Counted from the first letter of the stretch, positions 11,001 to 20,535 are shown. The stretch: 64,000 nt of DNA from Actinomycetota bacterium (GCA_030841035.1 JAVEDI010000063.1:20967-84966); one strand, 5' to 3'. Notes: generated by a model from the letters alone, not told the origin. Numbers and translations: made by a program.

Positions 11001-12017
11001 TCATCCTCGGGTGGCGGAGCGGTCGAGCGTCCCCATGTCGCTCATCGTCCGGTGAATGTCTGGTCGCTGTGTCCCGGCAGCGAGCAGCAGGGCCAGCAGA
11101 ACTCGCGCCTTGAGCCCGTCGAGCGTTCCGCCCGGAATGACACCGCCGGAGACCAACGTCGTCTCCGAGCCGGGAAAGCCCCCATAGGTGTGGGTGAGGA
11201 CCTCTCCCCCACCCGTGCGGGACGTCAGCACAACAGGCACACGTTGTGCGATCTCGAGGACCTCGCCGGACAGCCATCCGGGTACGTGGCCTCCGCCCAT
11301 GGCCTCGATCACCAGTCCCGGTGGGTTCATCTCCCGGATCGCAGCCAGCCACCAGCCGTCGTCATCCATGGTCATCCGGATCAGCGGCGGGAGCGGCACC
11401 TCGACGTCCTCAGGCACCGACAGAGTGATCCGCGGATATGGCCGGTCGCGAAGATGAGCCGTCCCTTCCGCGATCCAGCCCAGCGGTCCCACCTCCCCGG
11501 AGTTGAATGCCGAGGGCGAGGACGTGTGCAGCTTGCGGACGGCACGAGCCGAGTGGATCTGCTCGTTCATCACGACAAGGCATCCCAGTCCGACCGCGTC
11601 GGGACTGATGACCGTTCTGACCGCATCCAACAGGTTTGCGGCGCCATCCGAGCCAGGAAGACCCGGATGCCGCATGGCGCCCACCACTGCGAGCGGCGTG
11701 TCCACCCCGACAAGCAGGTCGAGGCAGAAGGACATCTCCTCGATCGTGTCGGTCCCCTGGGTCACGACGATGCCGTCGCTGCCGCGCTCGACAGCGTCGG
11801 CTATCTCCGCGGCCACCTCGCGCGCGAGCCGGAACGACACGTCGCACGAGGGCAGTCGGGCCACGTCGCGGACCTCGACGTGTGCGAGCTCGCCAAGGCG
11901 GGGAATGGCCGATGCGAGCTCGGCTGCCGACAATCGAGGGCCGGCCAGGCCGGTCTCGTCGGGGACGGACGCGATCGTTCCACCGAGGGAGATGATCGTG
12001 ACAACCGGTTGGCTCAT
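11001..12017 (-). CDS. L-asparaginase family amidohydrolase
   Basis: A 338-residue type I/II asparaginase-fold enzyme. Both catalytic signatures are present: SLGGTIAS near the N-terminus (nucleophile Thr14) and VTQGTDTIEE (Thr89, Asp90). No signal peptide is seen, so it is cytoplasmic. It is divergent from the IclR-type regulator and first in a string with a cyclic amidohydrolase and an aldo/keto reductase. This suggests it deamidates an open-chain amide product rather than serving asparagine nutrition; that is inference. Confidence 0.9.
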   Translation of the reverse strand: MSQPVVTIISLGGTIASVPDETGLAGPRLSAAELASAIPRLGELAHVEVRDVARLPSCDVSFRLAREVAAEIADAVERGSDGIVVTQGTDTIEEMSFCLDLLVGVDTPLAVVGAMRHPGLPGSDGAANLLDAVRTVISPDAVGLGCLVVMNEQIHSARAVRKLHTSSPSAFNSGEVGPLGWIAEGTAHLRDRPYPRITLSVPEDVEVPLPPLIRMTMDDDGWWLAAIREMNPPGLVIEAMGGGHVPGWLSGEVLEIAQRVPVVLTSRTGGGEVLTHTYGGFPGSETTLVSGGVIPGGTLDGLKARVLLALLLAAGTQRPDIHRTMSDMGTLDRSATRG

Positions 12018-12070
12018 CGTGGGCCCCGTAAGTCGTTCCAGGTCGGGCTCGCTGCACTAGCATTCGGTCT

Positions 12071-12712
12071 GTGGACTACGTCGTCAGCGGGGTCGGCGTG
12101 CTCGACAAGGCCATGTTCCTTCTCAACGTGGTCGAGTACCGCCAGCCGGTGACCTTCGTGGAGCTCACCGAGGCCATCAACTTTCCCAAGACGACGACCC
12201 ACCGGCTCGTGGCGGCGCTGGAGGCCCACGGCTTCCTGCATCGGGATGAGACGGGCGCCTTGGTGACGGGCAGTCGCTTCGCCACGGCCACCCTGGCGCA
12301 GTTCGCTCACCCGATCCTCGCGCAGCTCTCCGAGGAGACCGGCGAGAGCAGCCAGCTGTTCGTTCGCCGAGGCATCCAGCGCCTCGTGATCGTCTCGATC
12401 GAGTCCCGCCATGAGCTTCGCACGACCGTCCCGGTCGGAGCCCTGCTGACGATCGAGCGGGGGTCTGCCGGCCAGCTGCTGGCGGGCGACCCGAGCGCGT
12501 TGCGCCGGGGTTGGGCGGAGAGCGTCGGCGAACGGGCCGCGGGCATCGCCTCGGTCAGCGCCCCCGTGCTGGACGGCGGCAAGGTCGTCGCGGCCGTCTG
12601 CCTGTCGGGTCCGATCGAGCGCCTCGGGGCCCACCCCGCGCGCCGCTACGCGAAACGCGTCGTCGCGGCCGCGCAGGAGATCCATACCGCCCTGGCCACG
12701 TCTCATCAATGA
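12071..12712 (+). CDS. IclR-family transcriptional regulator
   Basis: A 213-residue IclR-type regulator, shorter than the usual 250. The N-terminal winged helix is at about residues 8-55 (VTFVELTEAINFPKTTTHRL), followed by the effector-binding domain (IESRHELRT; AAVCLSGP). The start is GTG 12071, 53 bp from the divergent asparaginase start. It is the only regulator inside the cyclic-amide island and the best candidate to control it. It converges on the tartrate-dehydrogenase gene with only 8 bp between the stops. Confidence 0.88.
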   Translation: MDYVVSGVGVLDKAMFLLNVVEYRQPVTFVELTEAINFPKTTTHRLVAALEAHGFLHRDETGALVTGSRFATATLAQFAHPILAQLSEETGESSQLFVRRGIQRLVIVSIESRHELRTTVPVGALLTIERGSAGQLLAGDPSALRRGWAESVGERAAGIASVSAPVLDGGKVVAAVCLSGPIERLGAHPARRYAKRVVAAAQEIHTALATSHQ

Positions 12713-12720
12713 GCAACGCT

Positions 12721-13788
12721 TCAAGATCGGCTGCTCGCTGTCAACCTCGTGACCAGCTCGTCGCCGACCTCGGTCGTCGAGCAGGTCCCGCCTAGGTCGG
12801 CAGTCGCCACACCGGCTGTCAGGCAGTCGTCGACCGCGGCACGCACGGATTCAGCTGCTGCCTCTTCGCCGATGAAGTCCAACAGCATCGCGGCAGAGGA
12901 TACCGACCCGAAGGGGTTGGCGATGCCCTTCCCTGCAATGTCCGGCGCGCTCCCGTGAATGGGTTCGAAGATGCCTATCTTCTGTTCGGGGTTGATGTTG
13001 CCGCTGGCGGCGAGCCCAAGGCTGCCCTGCAGTCCCGCGCCCACGTCGCTGAGGATGTCGCCGAAGAGGTTCGACGCGACGAGGACGTCGAAACGCTGTG
13101 GAGCGCGGACCATCTGATACGCGGCTGCGTCGACGTGCATCCGCTCCCACCGCTGCTCCGGGTAGCGACCGGCGACATCCTCCGATACCTCGTCCCACAG
13201 TCCCATCGTGTGGGGCAGAGCATTGGACTTGGTCACACTCGTCAGTAGCCCTCGCGGAGGCACCGCGCGGAAGGCATAGTCCACAGCCCGGTCGATCGAG
13301 TGTCGAGTAAAGACCGACACCTGCGACGCCATTTCACGGTCGGTGCCACCGTACAAGCGGCCACCGAGGCCGACGTACTCGCCTTCGGTGTTCTCCCGCA
13401 CGATGAGCATGTCGTACGGCTCCTGGTAGCGCGGACCGACGTGCGTCTCTGTCACTGGGAAGCTGCGGATAGGACGAAGGTTCAGGTACAGGTCCAGCTT
13501 CTGCCGCGTGGAGAGAATGAGACCCCATGCGGTGATCGTGTCCGGAACCTCCAACGAGCCAACCGCGCCGAACAGGGTTGCTTCGGAGTTCGCCAGCACC
13601 TCGTGGCCGTTCTCCGGCATCATCCGCCCGTCGCGGAGGTAGTACTCCGAACCCCAAGGCAGCACATCGAGGCCGAGTTCGAAGCCGAAGCTGGAAGCGG
13701 CAGCCTCGAGAACGCGCACGGCCTCGGGGGTCACCTCCTTGCCGATGCCGTCACCGGGGATGACGCAGATTCGGTAGGCGCGGGACAT
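12721..13788 (-). CDS. Tartrate/D-malate dehydrogenase family (beta-decarboxylating oxidoreductase)
   Basis: A 355-residue isopropylmalate-dehydrogenase-fold enzyme. IPGDGIGKEVTPEAV is at the N-terminus, ENTEGEYVGLGGR forms the substrate loop, and NLFGDILSDVGAGLQGSLG is the conserved NAD-site segment. ASGNINPE and EPIHGSAPDIAGKGIANPFG are closest to tartrate/D-malate dehydrogenases rather than LeuB. The frame is open further upstream, but ATG 13788 gives the conserved MSRAYRICVIPGDG start. It is last in the CaiB-HMGL-hydrolase-MFS-TDH string and may oxidise a 2-hydroxyacid produced by the pathway. Confidence 0.88.
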   Translation of the reverse strand: MSRAYRICVIPGDGIGKEVTPEAVRVLEAAASSFGFELGLDVLPWGSEYYLRDGRMMPENGHEVLANSEATLFGAVGSLEVPDTITAWGLILSTRQKLDLYLNLRPIRSFPVTETHVGPRYQEPYDMLIVRENTEGEYVGLGGRLYGGTDREMASQVSVFTRHSIDRAVDYAFRAVPPRGLLTSVTKSNALPHTMGLWDEVSEDVAGRYPEQRWERMHVDAAAYQMVRAPQRFDVLVASNLFGDILSDVGAGLQGSLGLAASGNINPEQKIGIFEPIHGSAPDIAGKGIANPFGSVSSAAMLLDFIGEEAAAESVRAAVDDCLTAGVATADLGGTCSTTEVGDELVTRLTASSRS

Positions 13789-13853
13789 GCGACGTCCTTT
13801 CGTTGCGCTTTCGCGGGATGAGCTGGTGTGCTCCACGGATGTCCGGCGGCCCG

Positions 13854-15101
13854 TCAAGCGACCCCTCCCCCAAGGGCACCGCGAATCGGGGGTGTGGCTC
13901 GGCTGAGCTGGAGAAGGCAGAGTGACACCAGCGTCAAGGCGCCGCACATGCTCCACCCCAGGATCCAGCCGTGTGACCCCCGGACCAGCAGCCCGAAGGT
14001 GGGCGGCACGAGGACGGCACCGAGGTTCACCAGCGTCATCGAGCGGCCGCTGACCACCCCGGTCAGCCCGGGGCTCGTCGCTTCCGTGACAGAAGCTATG
14101 TACACGCCGTTCCAGCCCACCGAGCACATCCCGATCAGCATCAGCACAAGGGGCAGTGCCCACGATCCGACGACCGGCAGCAGCAGGAGTGCCGTTGCCG
14201 AGATCAACGAGATGAGCTGCAAGATCCTGGTGCGGTCGCGATGCAGGCGGTCGGACACCCACCCCCAGCCGATACGTCCGACCAAGCCGGCGAACAAGAG
14301 GAGTGCGAGACGGGAACCCGCTCCTTCGGGGCTCATGGACTTCTCGTCGACGAGGTACAGAGCCAGGAAGGTGAAGATCGTGACCTGCACGCCGCCCATC
14401 AAGAATCCGAAGGCGTAGGCGTGCGGCAGCTTGAGACGAACGGACACGTCAGCCGGCTGCTGCAGAAGATCGACGGCCGTCGGCGGCGCGGGCCTGAGCC
14501 ATGCCACGACGAGGGCGAGCAGCAGGCACAGTGCGATCGGCATGAGAAGCGACGCCCGCCACCCGTACGTGACCGCTACGACCGGCACGAGCAGAGCAGC
14601 AAGTGATCCGCCGAGTGGTATCCCGGACTGCTTGATGCTGATGGCGAGCCCGCGCCGACGAGGTGTCCTCGGGTTGGCGAGCACATTGGTCGGTGGGTTC
14701 ACGGCGCCATAGCCCAGTCCCGCGATCAGGACGCCACCGAAGAGCAGCCAGGCGGACGTCGCAACGGCGGCAAGGCATTCGCCCACGGCAAGCAAGACGC
14801 ACGCAAGGACGAGCACCGGACCAGGACCCCAGCCGTCGGTCAGTCTACCGCTGGTCGACGAGCTCGTCGCCGCGCCGACGTAGATGCACGAGGCGATCAC
14901 TCCGACCTCGAGCTCCGACATCGCGAACGCGTCCCGGATCAGCGCGGCATCCGCCGACAAGGCGACCGCGACCGCACTCGCCACCGCCACGACGGCCAGC
15001 GGCAGGAAGAGGCCGGACAGGACAGCGAACGGCGGCCCGGCAGGGGATGCGCCCCCGTGCCGGGACTGCCAAGGAGCTGCGTGGAACGTACCCGACGGCA
15101 T
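13854..15101 (-). CDS. MFS transporter
   Basis: A 415-residue major facilitator with about 12 hydrophobic segments and the loop-2 motif as GRLTDGWGPG. ATG 15101, 2 bp after the upstream hydrolase stop, is the likely start; the upstream open frame lies inside that gene. The fold and length fit organic-acid or metabolite carriers of the oxalate/formate-like type. Its place in the island suggests uptake of the substrate or an exchange of products. Confidence 0.88.
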   Translation of the reverse strand: MPSGTFHAAPWQSRHGGASPAGPPFAVLSGLFLPLAVVAVASAVAVALSADAALIRDAFAMSELEVGVIASCIYVGAATSSSTSGRLTDGWGPGPVLVLACVLLAVGECLAAVATSAWLLFGGVLIAGLGYGAVNPPTNVLANPRTPRRRGLAISIKQSGIPLGGSLAALLVPVVAVTYGWRASLLMPIALCLLLALVVAWLRPAPPTAVDLLQQPADVSVRLKLPHAYAFGFLMGGVQVTIFTFLALYLVDEKSMSPEGAGSRLALLLFAGLVGRIGWGWVSDRLHRDRTRILQLISLISATALLLLPVVGSWALPLVLMLIGMCSVGWNGVYIASVTEATSPGLTGVVSGRSMTLVNLGAVLVPPTFGLLVRGSHGWILGWSMCGALTLVSLCLLQLSRATPPIRGALGGGVA

Positions 15102-15103
15102 CC

Positions 15104-16525
15104 TCAGGACTGCGGCACATGTCGGCCGGTAGGCGACGTGGACACGATGGCACCGTTGTCGAAGACGAGGTTGCCTCGTACGAAGGTCTTCTCCGGCCAC
15201 CCGGTCAGCGTCTCCCCGTCGTAGAGCGAGTAACCGGCCGCGCTCTGCAGGGATGAAGCCGCGACCTCTCGTCGCTCGGTCGGATCGAAGATGATGACAT
15301 CGGCGTCAGAGCCCGGCGCCAGCTGACCCTTCTGCGGGTAGAGGTCGAAGCGCCGAGCAGTGTTCTCGGACAGCACGCGGCTGAGCTCTTCGATCGTGCA
15401 GCGTCCGGAGAGGACACCGGCCGTGTACACCGCGGGCAGCAACGTGCCCATGCCTGGGCCGAGGCCCACCTGCGCATCCCAGAAGTCGACGTCGGTCCGG
15501 GTCGCGTGCGGATACATCTGACAGTCGGTTCCAAGGCTGGTGATGGTGCCGTCCAGGACGCCCTTCCAGAGCGCGTCGCGGTCGCGGTCGAGGCGGATCG
15601 GCGGCTGGATCTTCGCCACCGCGCCCCTGTCCTTCGCATCGGCTTCCGGGGCGGTCCAGTAGAGAAAGGCGGCGAGCGTCTCGCCGAAGACCGGCCAACC
15701 ACGCTCCTTCAGGTCTCGGATGAGGTCCACGCTCTGCCACGCGCTCGTGTGCACGACGTACACCGGCGTCCCCACCTCGTGGGCCACCAGGGCGGCCGGG
15801 TAGATCTGCATCGGCTCGAGGATGTTCGGGCTGGTCTCCAACCAGCGCTGCAGCTGTCGGTTGGCTCCCGAGCCTCGCATCCGTTCGGTCAGGAAGTCTC
15901 GGACGTAGGGGTCCTCGGCATGGATCGTCGGGAACGCACGGGCGCCCGCAGCACCCAGGGCCTCGCAAGCCTCGTAGAAGAAGTCCCAGGAGATGCCGTT
16001 GGCATTCATCCCGAAGCTCTCTGCCTGGGCACCCTTGTAGCCGAGGAAGAACTTGAACGAACGGATCCCGAGCTTGACCAGGTCAGCCGACTCCCGAAGA
16101 TGTTCCCGGGTGGTCACGACTGCAGTGAGGCGGTAGTCGACGAGCGAGTGCTCGTCACCGAGCTTGATGGCCAGCTCCGCGACTTCTCCGCGCGACTCGG
16201 CACCGAAGAGCGTCGTCGTGATCATGGTCGTCACGCCACCGGCGGCGGCGTCGGCCGACTCGGTCGCGAAGTCGCGCTGCAGCTTCTCCGGGCCGCCGCC
16301 GACGCCGATACCCAGATGCACGTGAGGGTCGATGATGCCCGGCAGCAGGTACTTGCCGCCGGCATCGACGTTCCTCGAAGCCTCCGGTAGCTCGTGATCG
16401 GCTCCGATCTTGACGATCACGCCGTCAGTCGCGCTCAATCCGCCTCGGATCAGACCGCTGGGCGTCACGACGATGCCGTTGCGAATGGTCAGATCTGCCA
16501 CGTGGATTCCGCCTTCCGTTGCCAT
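15104..16525 (-). CDS. Dihydropyrimidinase/dihydroorotase-type cyclic amidohydrolase (paralogue 2)
   Basis: A 473-residue amidohydrolase. Metal ligands are visible as H68 and H70 (DPHVH), K158 (FKFFLGYKG), H202 (IHAED), H259 (VVHTS) and D334 (SLGTDCQ). Unlike paralogues 1 and 3 it has GYKG after the carbamylated lysine and a shorter Gly-rich loop after HVH, so its pocket probably differs. It sits between the HMG-CoA-lyase-like gene (6 bp) and the MFS gene (2 bp). Likely role: hydrolysis of a cyclic amide. Confidence 0.9.
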   Translation of the reverse strand: MATEGGIHVADLTIRNGIVVTPSGLIRGGLSATDGVIVKIGADHELPEASRNVDAGGKYLLPGIIDPHVHLGIGVGGGPEKLQRDFATESADAAAGGVTTMITTTLFGAESRGEVAELAIKLGDEHSLVDYRLTAVVTTREHLRESADLVKLGIRSFKFFLGYKGAQAESFGMNANGISWDFFYEACEALGAAGARAFPTIHAEDPYVRDFLTERMRGSGANRQLQRWLETSPNILEPMQIYPAALVAHEVGTPVYVVHTSAWQSVDLIRDLKERGWPVFGETLAAFLYWTAPEADAKDRGAVAKIQPPIRLDRDRDALWKGVLDGTITSLGTDCQMYPHATRTDVDFWDAQVGLGPGMGTLLPAVYTAGVLSGRCTIEELSRVLSENTARRFDLYPQKGQLAPGSDADVIIFDPTERREVAASSLQSAAGYSLYDGETLTGWPEKTFVRGNLVFDNGAIVSTSPTGRHVPQS

Positions 16526-16531
16526 AGCGAG

Positions 16532-17437
16532 CTACGCGGCCCAGCCGAGGGCGCGAGAGACCGCTGAGTCCAAAGGTGTACCGAGGGCTCTCTGCAAGTC
16601 AGCGGCAGCGAGCGAGAGAGCCACCATGTCGATGCCGGTCTCGATGCCCATCGACTGCAGCATGAACACGACGTCTTCCGTCGCTATGTTGCCGGCCGCA
16701 CCCGGGGCGAACGGGCAGCCACCGATGCCGCCCAGTGCGGCGTCGAACTGGGCGATGCCTTGTCGGAGACCGGCCAGCACGTTGGCAAGACCCATCCCGT
16801 AGGTGTTGTGCAGGTGCAAGCCGAAGGTGATGTCGGGGTACCTGTCCTGCATCGCCGTCACCACCTTTTCGACGTGTGCAGGATCGGCCTTGCCCAGAGT
16901 GTCGGACAGGCTGATGTCATTCAAGCCCATGTCGACGAGCGCGCCGACGACGCGGTCGACCTGCTCCACCGGAACGATGCCGTCGAAAGGGCACACGAAC
17001 ACGGTGGCCAATGCACCGGTCAGCCGGACGTCTCCCGCTTCCCGCAGCTTCTCGACGACCGCCCGTGTCTCCGCGATTCCTTCGGAGACGCTTCGGTTGG
17101 TGTTGGCGCGGCTGTGCCCTTCACTGCACGAGAGCACGATCCGGACGCTCTTCACCCCAGCCGCGAGGGCTCGCTCGGCCCCGCGAAGGTTAGGCACCAG
17201 GGCCATCAGACTTGCCTCCGGCGCGGTGGGCAGCCGGCTGAAGATGTCATCGGCGTCGGCCATCTGCGGAACCAGACCCGGGTGGACGAAGGACCCGGCC
17301 TCGAGCGTGGTGACCCCAGCGGCCAGCAGCCGGGCGAGGAGGTCCAGCTTCACGTCTGTGGGCACGGTGTGCGGATGATTTTGCAGCCCGTCCCTGAGCG
17401 CCACGTCTGTGATGGTCACGACCTCTGGCATCGCCAC
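16532..17437 (-). CDS. Hydroxymethylglutaryl-CoA lyase family enzyme
   Basis: A 301-residue HMGL-like TIM-barrel lyase. DVALRDGLQ carries the acid/base Arg-Asp pair, LHLHNTYGMG supplies the metal-binding histidines, and GGCPFAPGAAGN contains the active-site cysteine of the HMG-CoA lyase signature. The family cleaves 3-hydroxy-3-methylglutaryl-CoA or related citramalyl-type CoA esters by retro-aldol chemistry. The CaiB-type CoA-transferase gene ends 2 bp upstream, so transferase then lyase is a plausible sequence on a branched hydroxy-diacid. Confidence 0.92.
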   Translation of the reverse strand: MAMPEVVTITDVALRDGLQNHPHTVPTDVKLDLLARLLAAGVTTLEAGSFVHPGLVPQMADADDIFSRLPTAPEASLMALVPNLRGAERALAAGVKSVRIVLSCSEGHSRANTNRSVSEGIAETRAVVEKLREAGDVRLTGALATVFVCPFDGIVPVEQVDRVVGALVDMGLNDISLSDTLGKADPAHVEKVVTAMQDRYPDITFGLHLHNTYGMGLANVLAGLRQGIAQFDAALGGIGGCPFAPGAAGNIATEDVVFMLQSMGIETGIDMVALSLAAADLQRALGTPLDSAVSRALGWAA

Positions 17438-17439
17438 GG

Positions 17440-18669
17440 CTACACGATCCTTCCTTCTCGAAGTTCGGCAATCTCGCGCTCGTCGAGGTTCAACAAGCCG
17501 CTCAGGATCTGGTGCGTGTGCTCGCCCAGCTCCGGCCCGAGCCAGTTCACGCGCCCTGGCAGCCGGTCGAGCTTGGGCACGATGCCGGGGAAGGTGACCG
17601 GCTCTGGTTTGCCTTCCTCCACCTCGACCTCCATCTCGAGCAACATTCCTCGATCACGGAAGTGTGGATCGCGGGTGATGTCCGCGGCCGAGTAGATCGG
17701 CCCCGCCGGCACGGAAGCGGCAACCATTACCTCCATGACGTCCGACAGCGTCCGTTCGGAGGTCCACGAAGCGATCGCGTCGTCGAGCAGCTTGCTGTTG
17801 GTCGCACGCCCGGAGTTGTCGTGGAACCTCTTGTCGGCAGCGAGGTCAGTGCGACCGATCGCCGTCATGAGCCGGTGGAAGATGCCGTCGGCGTTGCCAC
17901 CGATGACGACCCATTCCCCGTCGCCGCATGGATACGTGTTCGACGGTGCGACGCCTGGCATCTCGTTGCCGGTGCGAGAGCGGATGTTCCCGTATGCCGT
18001 GTACTCGGGGATGAAGGACTCCATCACGGAGTAGACAGCCTCGGTCAGAGCCACATCGACGGTCTCCCCCGCGTCCAACAGCCCACGGTCGCGAGACTGC
18101 AGACCCATCAGCGCACCGATGACCGCATAGAGCCCGGCCAGCGTGTCGCCGATGCTCGCACCGAGGCGCGTGGGCGGGCGGTCCGGATAGCCGGTGATGA
18201 AGCGAAGCCCGCCCATCGCTTCCGCGACTCCTCCGAAGCCAGGTCGGTCCCGGTAGGGACCGGTCTGGCCGTAACCGGAGATGCGGACGACGACGAGCTG
18301 CGCGTTGTCGCGACGGAGCTCGTCCGGCGAGAGGTGCCACGACTCGAGCTTGCCCGGCCGGTAGTTCTCCAGGACCACATCGACCTGGCCGGCCAACAGC
18401 CGGACGAGCTCCTGGCCTTGTTCGGTGCGGACGTCGATGGTGATGGACTTCTTGTTCCGACCGAGGGTCCGCCACATCATCGAGGTCTCGCCGCGGAAAA
18501 GCCGCCAGTCCCGCACCTGGTCGCCCGTGCCGGGTTCCTCGACCTTGATCACCTCTGCCCCGAACTCGGCGAGCAGCCGACCGGCCGAGGGAGCCGCGAT
18601 GAAGTTGCCCAGCTCCAGGACCCGGATGCCCTCGAGCGGCGTACGCACAGGTTGTTGCTGCGTCTCCAC
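17440..18669 (-). CDS. CaiB/BaiF-family (type III) CoA-transferase
   Basis: A 409-residue family III CoA-transferase. The N-terminal RVLELGNFIAAPSAGRLLAEFGAEVIKVE and the segment GRNKKSITIDVR are typical of the family. GTG 18669 is the start, with AGGAGGG 7 bp upstream. It is the first gene of a five-gene string through the HMGL-like enzyme, hydrolase, MFS and tartrate dehydrogenase. It probably activates a dicarboxylate before lyase cleavage. Confidence 0.92.
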   Translation of the reverse strand: METQQQPVRTPLEGIRVLELGNFIAAPSAGRLLAEFGAEVIKVEEPGTGDQVRDWRLFRGETSMMWRTLGRNKKSITIDVRTEQGQELVRLLAGQVDVVLENYRPGKLESWHLSPDELRRDNAQLVVVRISGYGQTGPYRDRPGFGGVAEAMGGLRFITGYPDRPPTRLGASIGDTLAGLYAVIGALMGLQSRDRGLLDAGETVDVALTEAVYSVMESFIPEYTAYGNIRSRTGNEMPGVAPSNTYPCGDGEWVVIGGNADGIFHRLMTAIGRTDLAADKRFHDNSGRATNSKLLDDAIASWTSERTLSDVMEVMVAASVPAGPIYSAADITRDPHFRDRGMLLEMEVEVEEGKPEPVTFPGIVPKLDRLPGRVNWLGPELGEHTHQILSGLLNLDEREIAELREGRIV

Positions 18670-18711
18670 GGACCAACCCTCCTATGCGCTCCCCACTATG
18701 TGGGACTTAGC

Positions 18712-18725
18712 GATCCGAAGTATGG
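18712..18725. promoter_or_regulatory. Shared 14-bp element, copy 1 (CoA-transferase promoter)
   Basis: The minus strand reads CCATACTTCGGATC. It fits the pattern CCAnnnTnYGGATC found also at 23427-23440 and 25867-25880, each upstream of a minus-strand operon of this island. A CCCAC-TAT-GTGGG palindrome (18692-18704) lies next to it. It could be an IclR-type operator or overlap a -10 element (CATACT). Confidence 0.5.
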
Positions 18726-18787
18726 AACAGCGTAGTCGCGATGATCTCCACTGCGCAACCGGCGTCCCGTTTCTCACGAAGGGATCT

Positions 18788-19489
18788 TCAGGTGAACCCG
18801 AGGACCAGGGTTGCCAGGCCGCGGAAGTCGAACTCCCAGACGCCCGGCAGCGCCGGGAACATCGGCGTCATCGCCCCGGTGGCGACGTAGACCGTCTCGC
18901 CGTGGACGTCGGGCAGCACGGACAGGCGTCGTACGGCGTCACTCCACGTCGCTCTGCCGGACCCGACCGGGACTCCGTCGTGGCTGACGTCCACGTGAAT
19001 CTCGTCGACCGGAGCTGTGCCGCAACCGAACACCATCGCTCCTTGGAGCCCGAAGTCGGCCACCGCGGCGAACGGGGGAAGCGCCCAGTCGGCGAATCGG
19101 CAGTCCGCCACCTCGACACAGGGCACCAGAGTGGGGCGGCCGTCGTCCGTACGGATGCCCACCTCGGCCTCGAGCTTGGGCTGGGCGAAGTCGCGCAGGC
19201 GCAGCGACACCGTGCTCGCGCCTACGTGCATCCGATCACTCAACACCGGCGCAACGAGCGGCCCGGCCAGACCCAGTCGGAGCTGGGTCTCCTCGTCGAA
19301 CGCTCCCATCTTCCACGCCGGGGGAGCGATCGGGCCCAGCCGTTGGTAGAGAGCGGTGCTGACGTCATCGGCGCGCTCGCGAGAAAGGTCGCTCCACGCC
19401 TGAGCGGAGCTCACCGTCACACCTCGTTCCCGAGCGTCCCACAGCGCCTTCGCCAGCGGATCAGCAAAGGAGTCGACGGAGGTCCCCAT
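18788..19489 (-). CDS. 2-keto-4-pentenoate hydratase/fumarylacetoacetate hydrolase-like protein
   Basis: A 233-residue member of the hydratase/decarboxylase (MhpD) branch of the FAH superfamily. The family pattern appears as WKMGAF, KLEAEVGI (metal-binding acidic residues) and YVATGAMTP. The family hydrates 2-hydroxypenta-2,4-dienoates or decarboxylates oxo-diacids. It follows the ribose-type permease by 3 bp, so it belongs to the transporter operon and probably acts on a downstream acid. The exact reaction is unknown. Confidence 0.78.
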   Translation of the reverse strand: MGTSVDSFADPLAKALWDARERGVTVSSAQAWSDLSRERADDVSTALYQRLGPIAPPAWKMGAFDEETQLRLGLAGPLVAPVLSDRMHVGASTVSLRLRDFAQPKLEAEVGIRTDDGRPTLVPCVEVADCRFADWALPPFAAVADFGLQGAMVFGCGTAPVDEIHVDVSHDGVPVGSGRATWSDAVRRLSVLPDVHGETVYVATGAMTPMFPALPGVWEFDFRGLATLVLGFT

Positions 19490-19492
19490 GTC

Positions 19493-20521
19493 CTACTGGG
19501 TTCCTGCGGCGCGGCGGCGACGCACTACCTGCGAGAAGGAGACGGCCGCAATCAGCGCGGCTCCGTAGAACAGGTTCTGGACGAAGGACTGGGCGCCGAG
19601 CAGCTGCAGACCGGTGATACCGGTGACGAGGAAGTACACCGCGATCACCGTGCCCCATGCGTTGAAGCGGCCCGGGTTGATGGTGGTGGCCCCGAGGAAG
19701 GCGGCGGCGAATGCAGGAAGCAACAGCTCCAGGCCGGAGGTCGGACCCGCGGCGCCGGATGTACCGACGTACAGCACGCCGCCGAAGGCTGCGATGAGGC
19801 CGGAGACCATCAACGCCCCCCAACGGACGGCGCCTACTCGGATGCCGCTGAGCCTGGACACTTCCCGGTTCCGACCGACGACAAGGAGCCTTCGGCCCAG
19901 CGGCATGAAACGGAAGACGTACCACACGCCCAGCGCGATGATCATCGCGTAGTAGAACTCCAGCGGGACGCCGAGGATGCGCCAGACGATGACCGGTTGG
20001 ACCAGGTCCGGCGAGATCCCGCTGATCGTGTTGGAGTCGCTGATCCACAGCACCACGCCGGAGACAAACGTGCTCATGCCGAGTGTCACGATGAGGCTGT
20101 CGATCTCCAGCAGCACCACGAAGAGCCCGTTGACGAATCCGACCAGCAGGCCCGCAGCCAGCGCAACCAGGATCGCCACGCCGATGGGCACGCCGTGGTT
20201 GACGTTCAGAATGGCGATCAGCATCCCCGAGAGACCGACGACCGACGCCACGGAGAGGTCATAGTCGCCGCAGGTCAGCACGACGACCAGCGCGAGCGTC
20301 ACCACTACGAGCACGGCCTGTGACGCCAGGATGGACGACATGTTGGCCGTCGTCAGGAAGGTGCTCGGCCGGAGGACGCCGAAGAGGATCACCACGGCCA
20401 GCCAGGCGATGGGCAGCGCCAGCGCCTCGAGCGACTTGCCGTTCACGAATCGCTTGCGGTGCGCGACGTCCGCCGCCTGAGAACTGTCGGCAGGCTCTCG
20501 TACCTGCTGATCGGAGGACAC
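19493..20521 (-). CDS. ABC transporter permease, ribose/CUT2 (RbsC) type
   Basis: A 342-residue multi-helix permease. CGDYDLSVASVVGLSG is the RbsC-family signature and GLIAAFGGVLY another family segment. Length is normal. It forms an importer with the ATPase 14 bp upstream and the binding lipoprotein. CUT2 systems mostly move pentoses, but members also carry autoinducers, nucleosides and other small polar compounds. The hydantoinase context makes a non-sugar substrate possible. Confidence 0.92.
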   Translation of the reverse strand: MSSDQQVREPADSSQAADVAHRKRFVNGKSLEALALPIAWLAVVILFGVLRPSTFLTTANMSSILASQAVLVVVTLALVVVLTCGDYDLSVASVVGLSGMLIAILNVNHGVPIGVAILVALAAGLLVGFVNGLFVVLLEIDSLIVTLGMSTFVSGVVLWISDSNTISGISPDLVQPVIVWRILGVPLEFYYAMIIALGVWYVFRFMPLGRRLLVVGRNREVSRLSGIRVGAVRWGALMVSGLIAAFGGVLYVGTSGAAGPTSGLELLLPAFAAAFLGATTINPGRFNAWGTVIAVYFLVTGITGLQLLGAQSFVQNLFYGAALIAAVSFSQVVRRRRAAGTQ

Positions 20522-20535
20522 GTAGCTCTCGCCCT

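Noticed and set aside
12033..12039. GGAACGA on the minus strand in the asparaginase/IclR gap, considered a fourth copy of the shared element
   Set aside because: Only the 7-bp GGAACGA part matches the sites at 23.4 and 25.9 kb; the CCAnnnTnYGGATC part is missing, so it was not counted.
9516..12152. Very long open frame on the plus strand opposite the cyclic amidohydrolase and asparaginase genes
   Set aside because: It is antisense to two genes with complete catalytic motifs; its translation is Arg/Asp/His-rich with no family resemblance, an effect of high GC at third positions.
18425..20323. 632-codon open frame on the plus strand opposite CaiB, hydratase and permease genes
   Set aside because: Shadow of well-supported minus-strand genes, low-complexity composition, no ribosome site.
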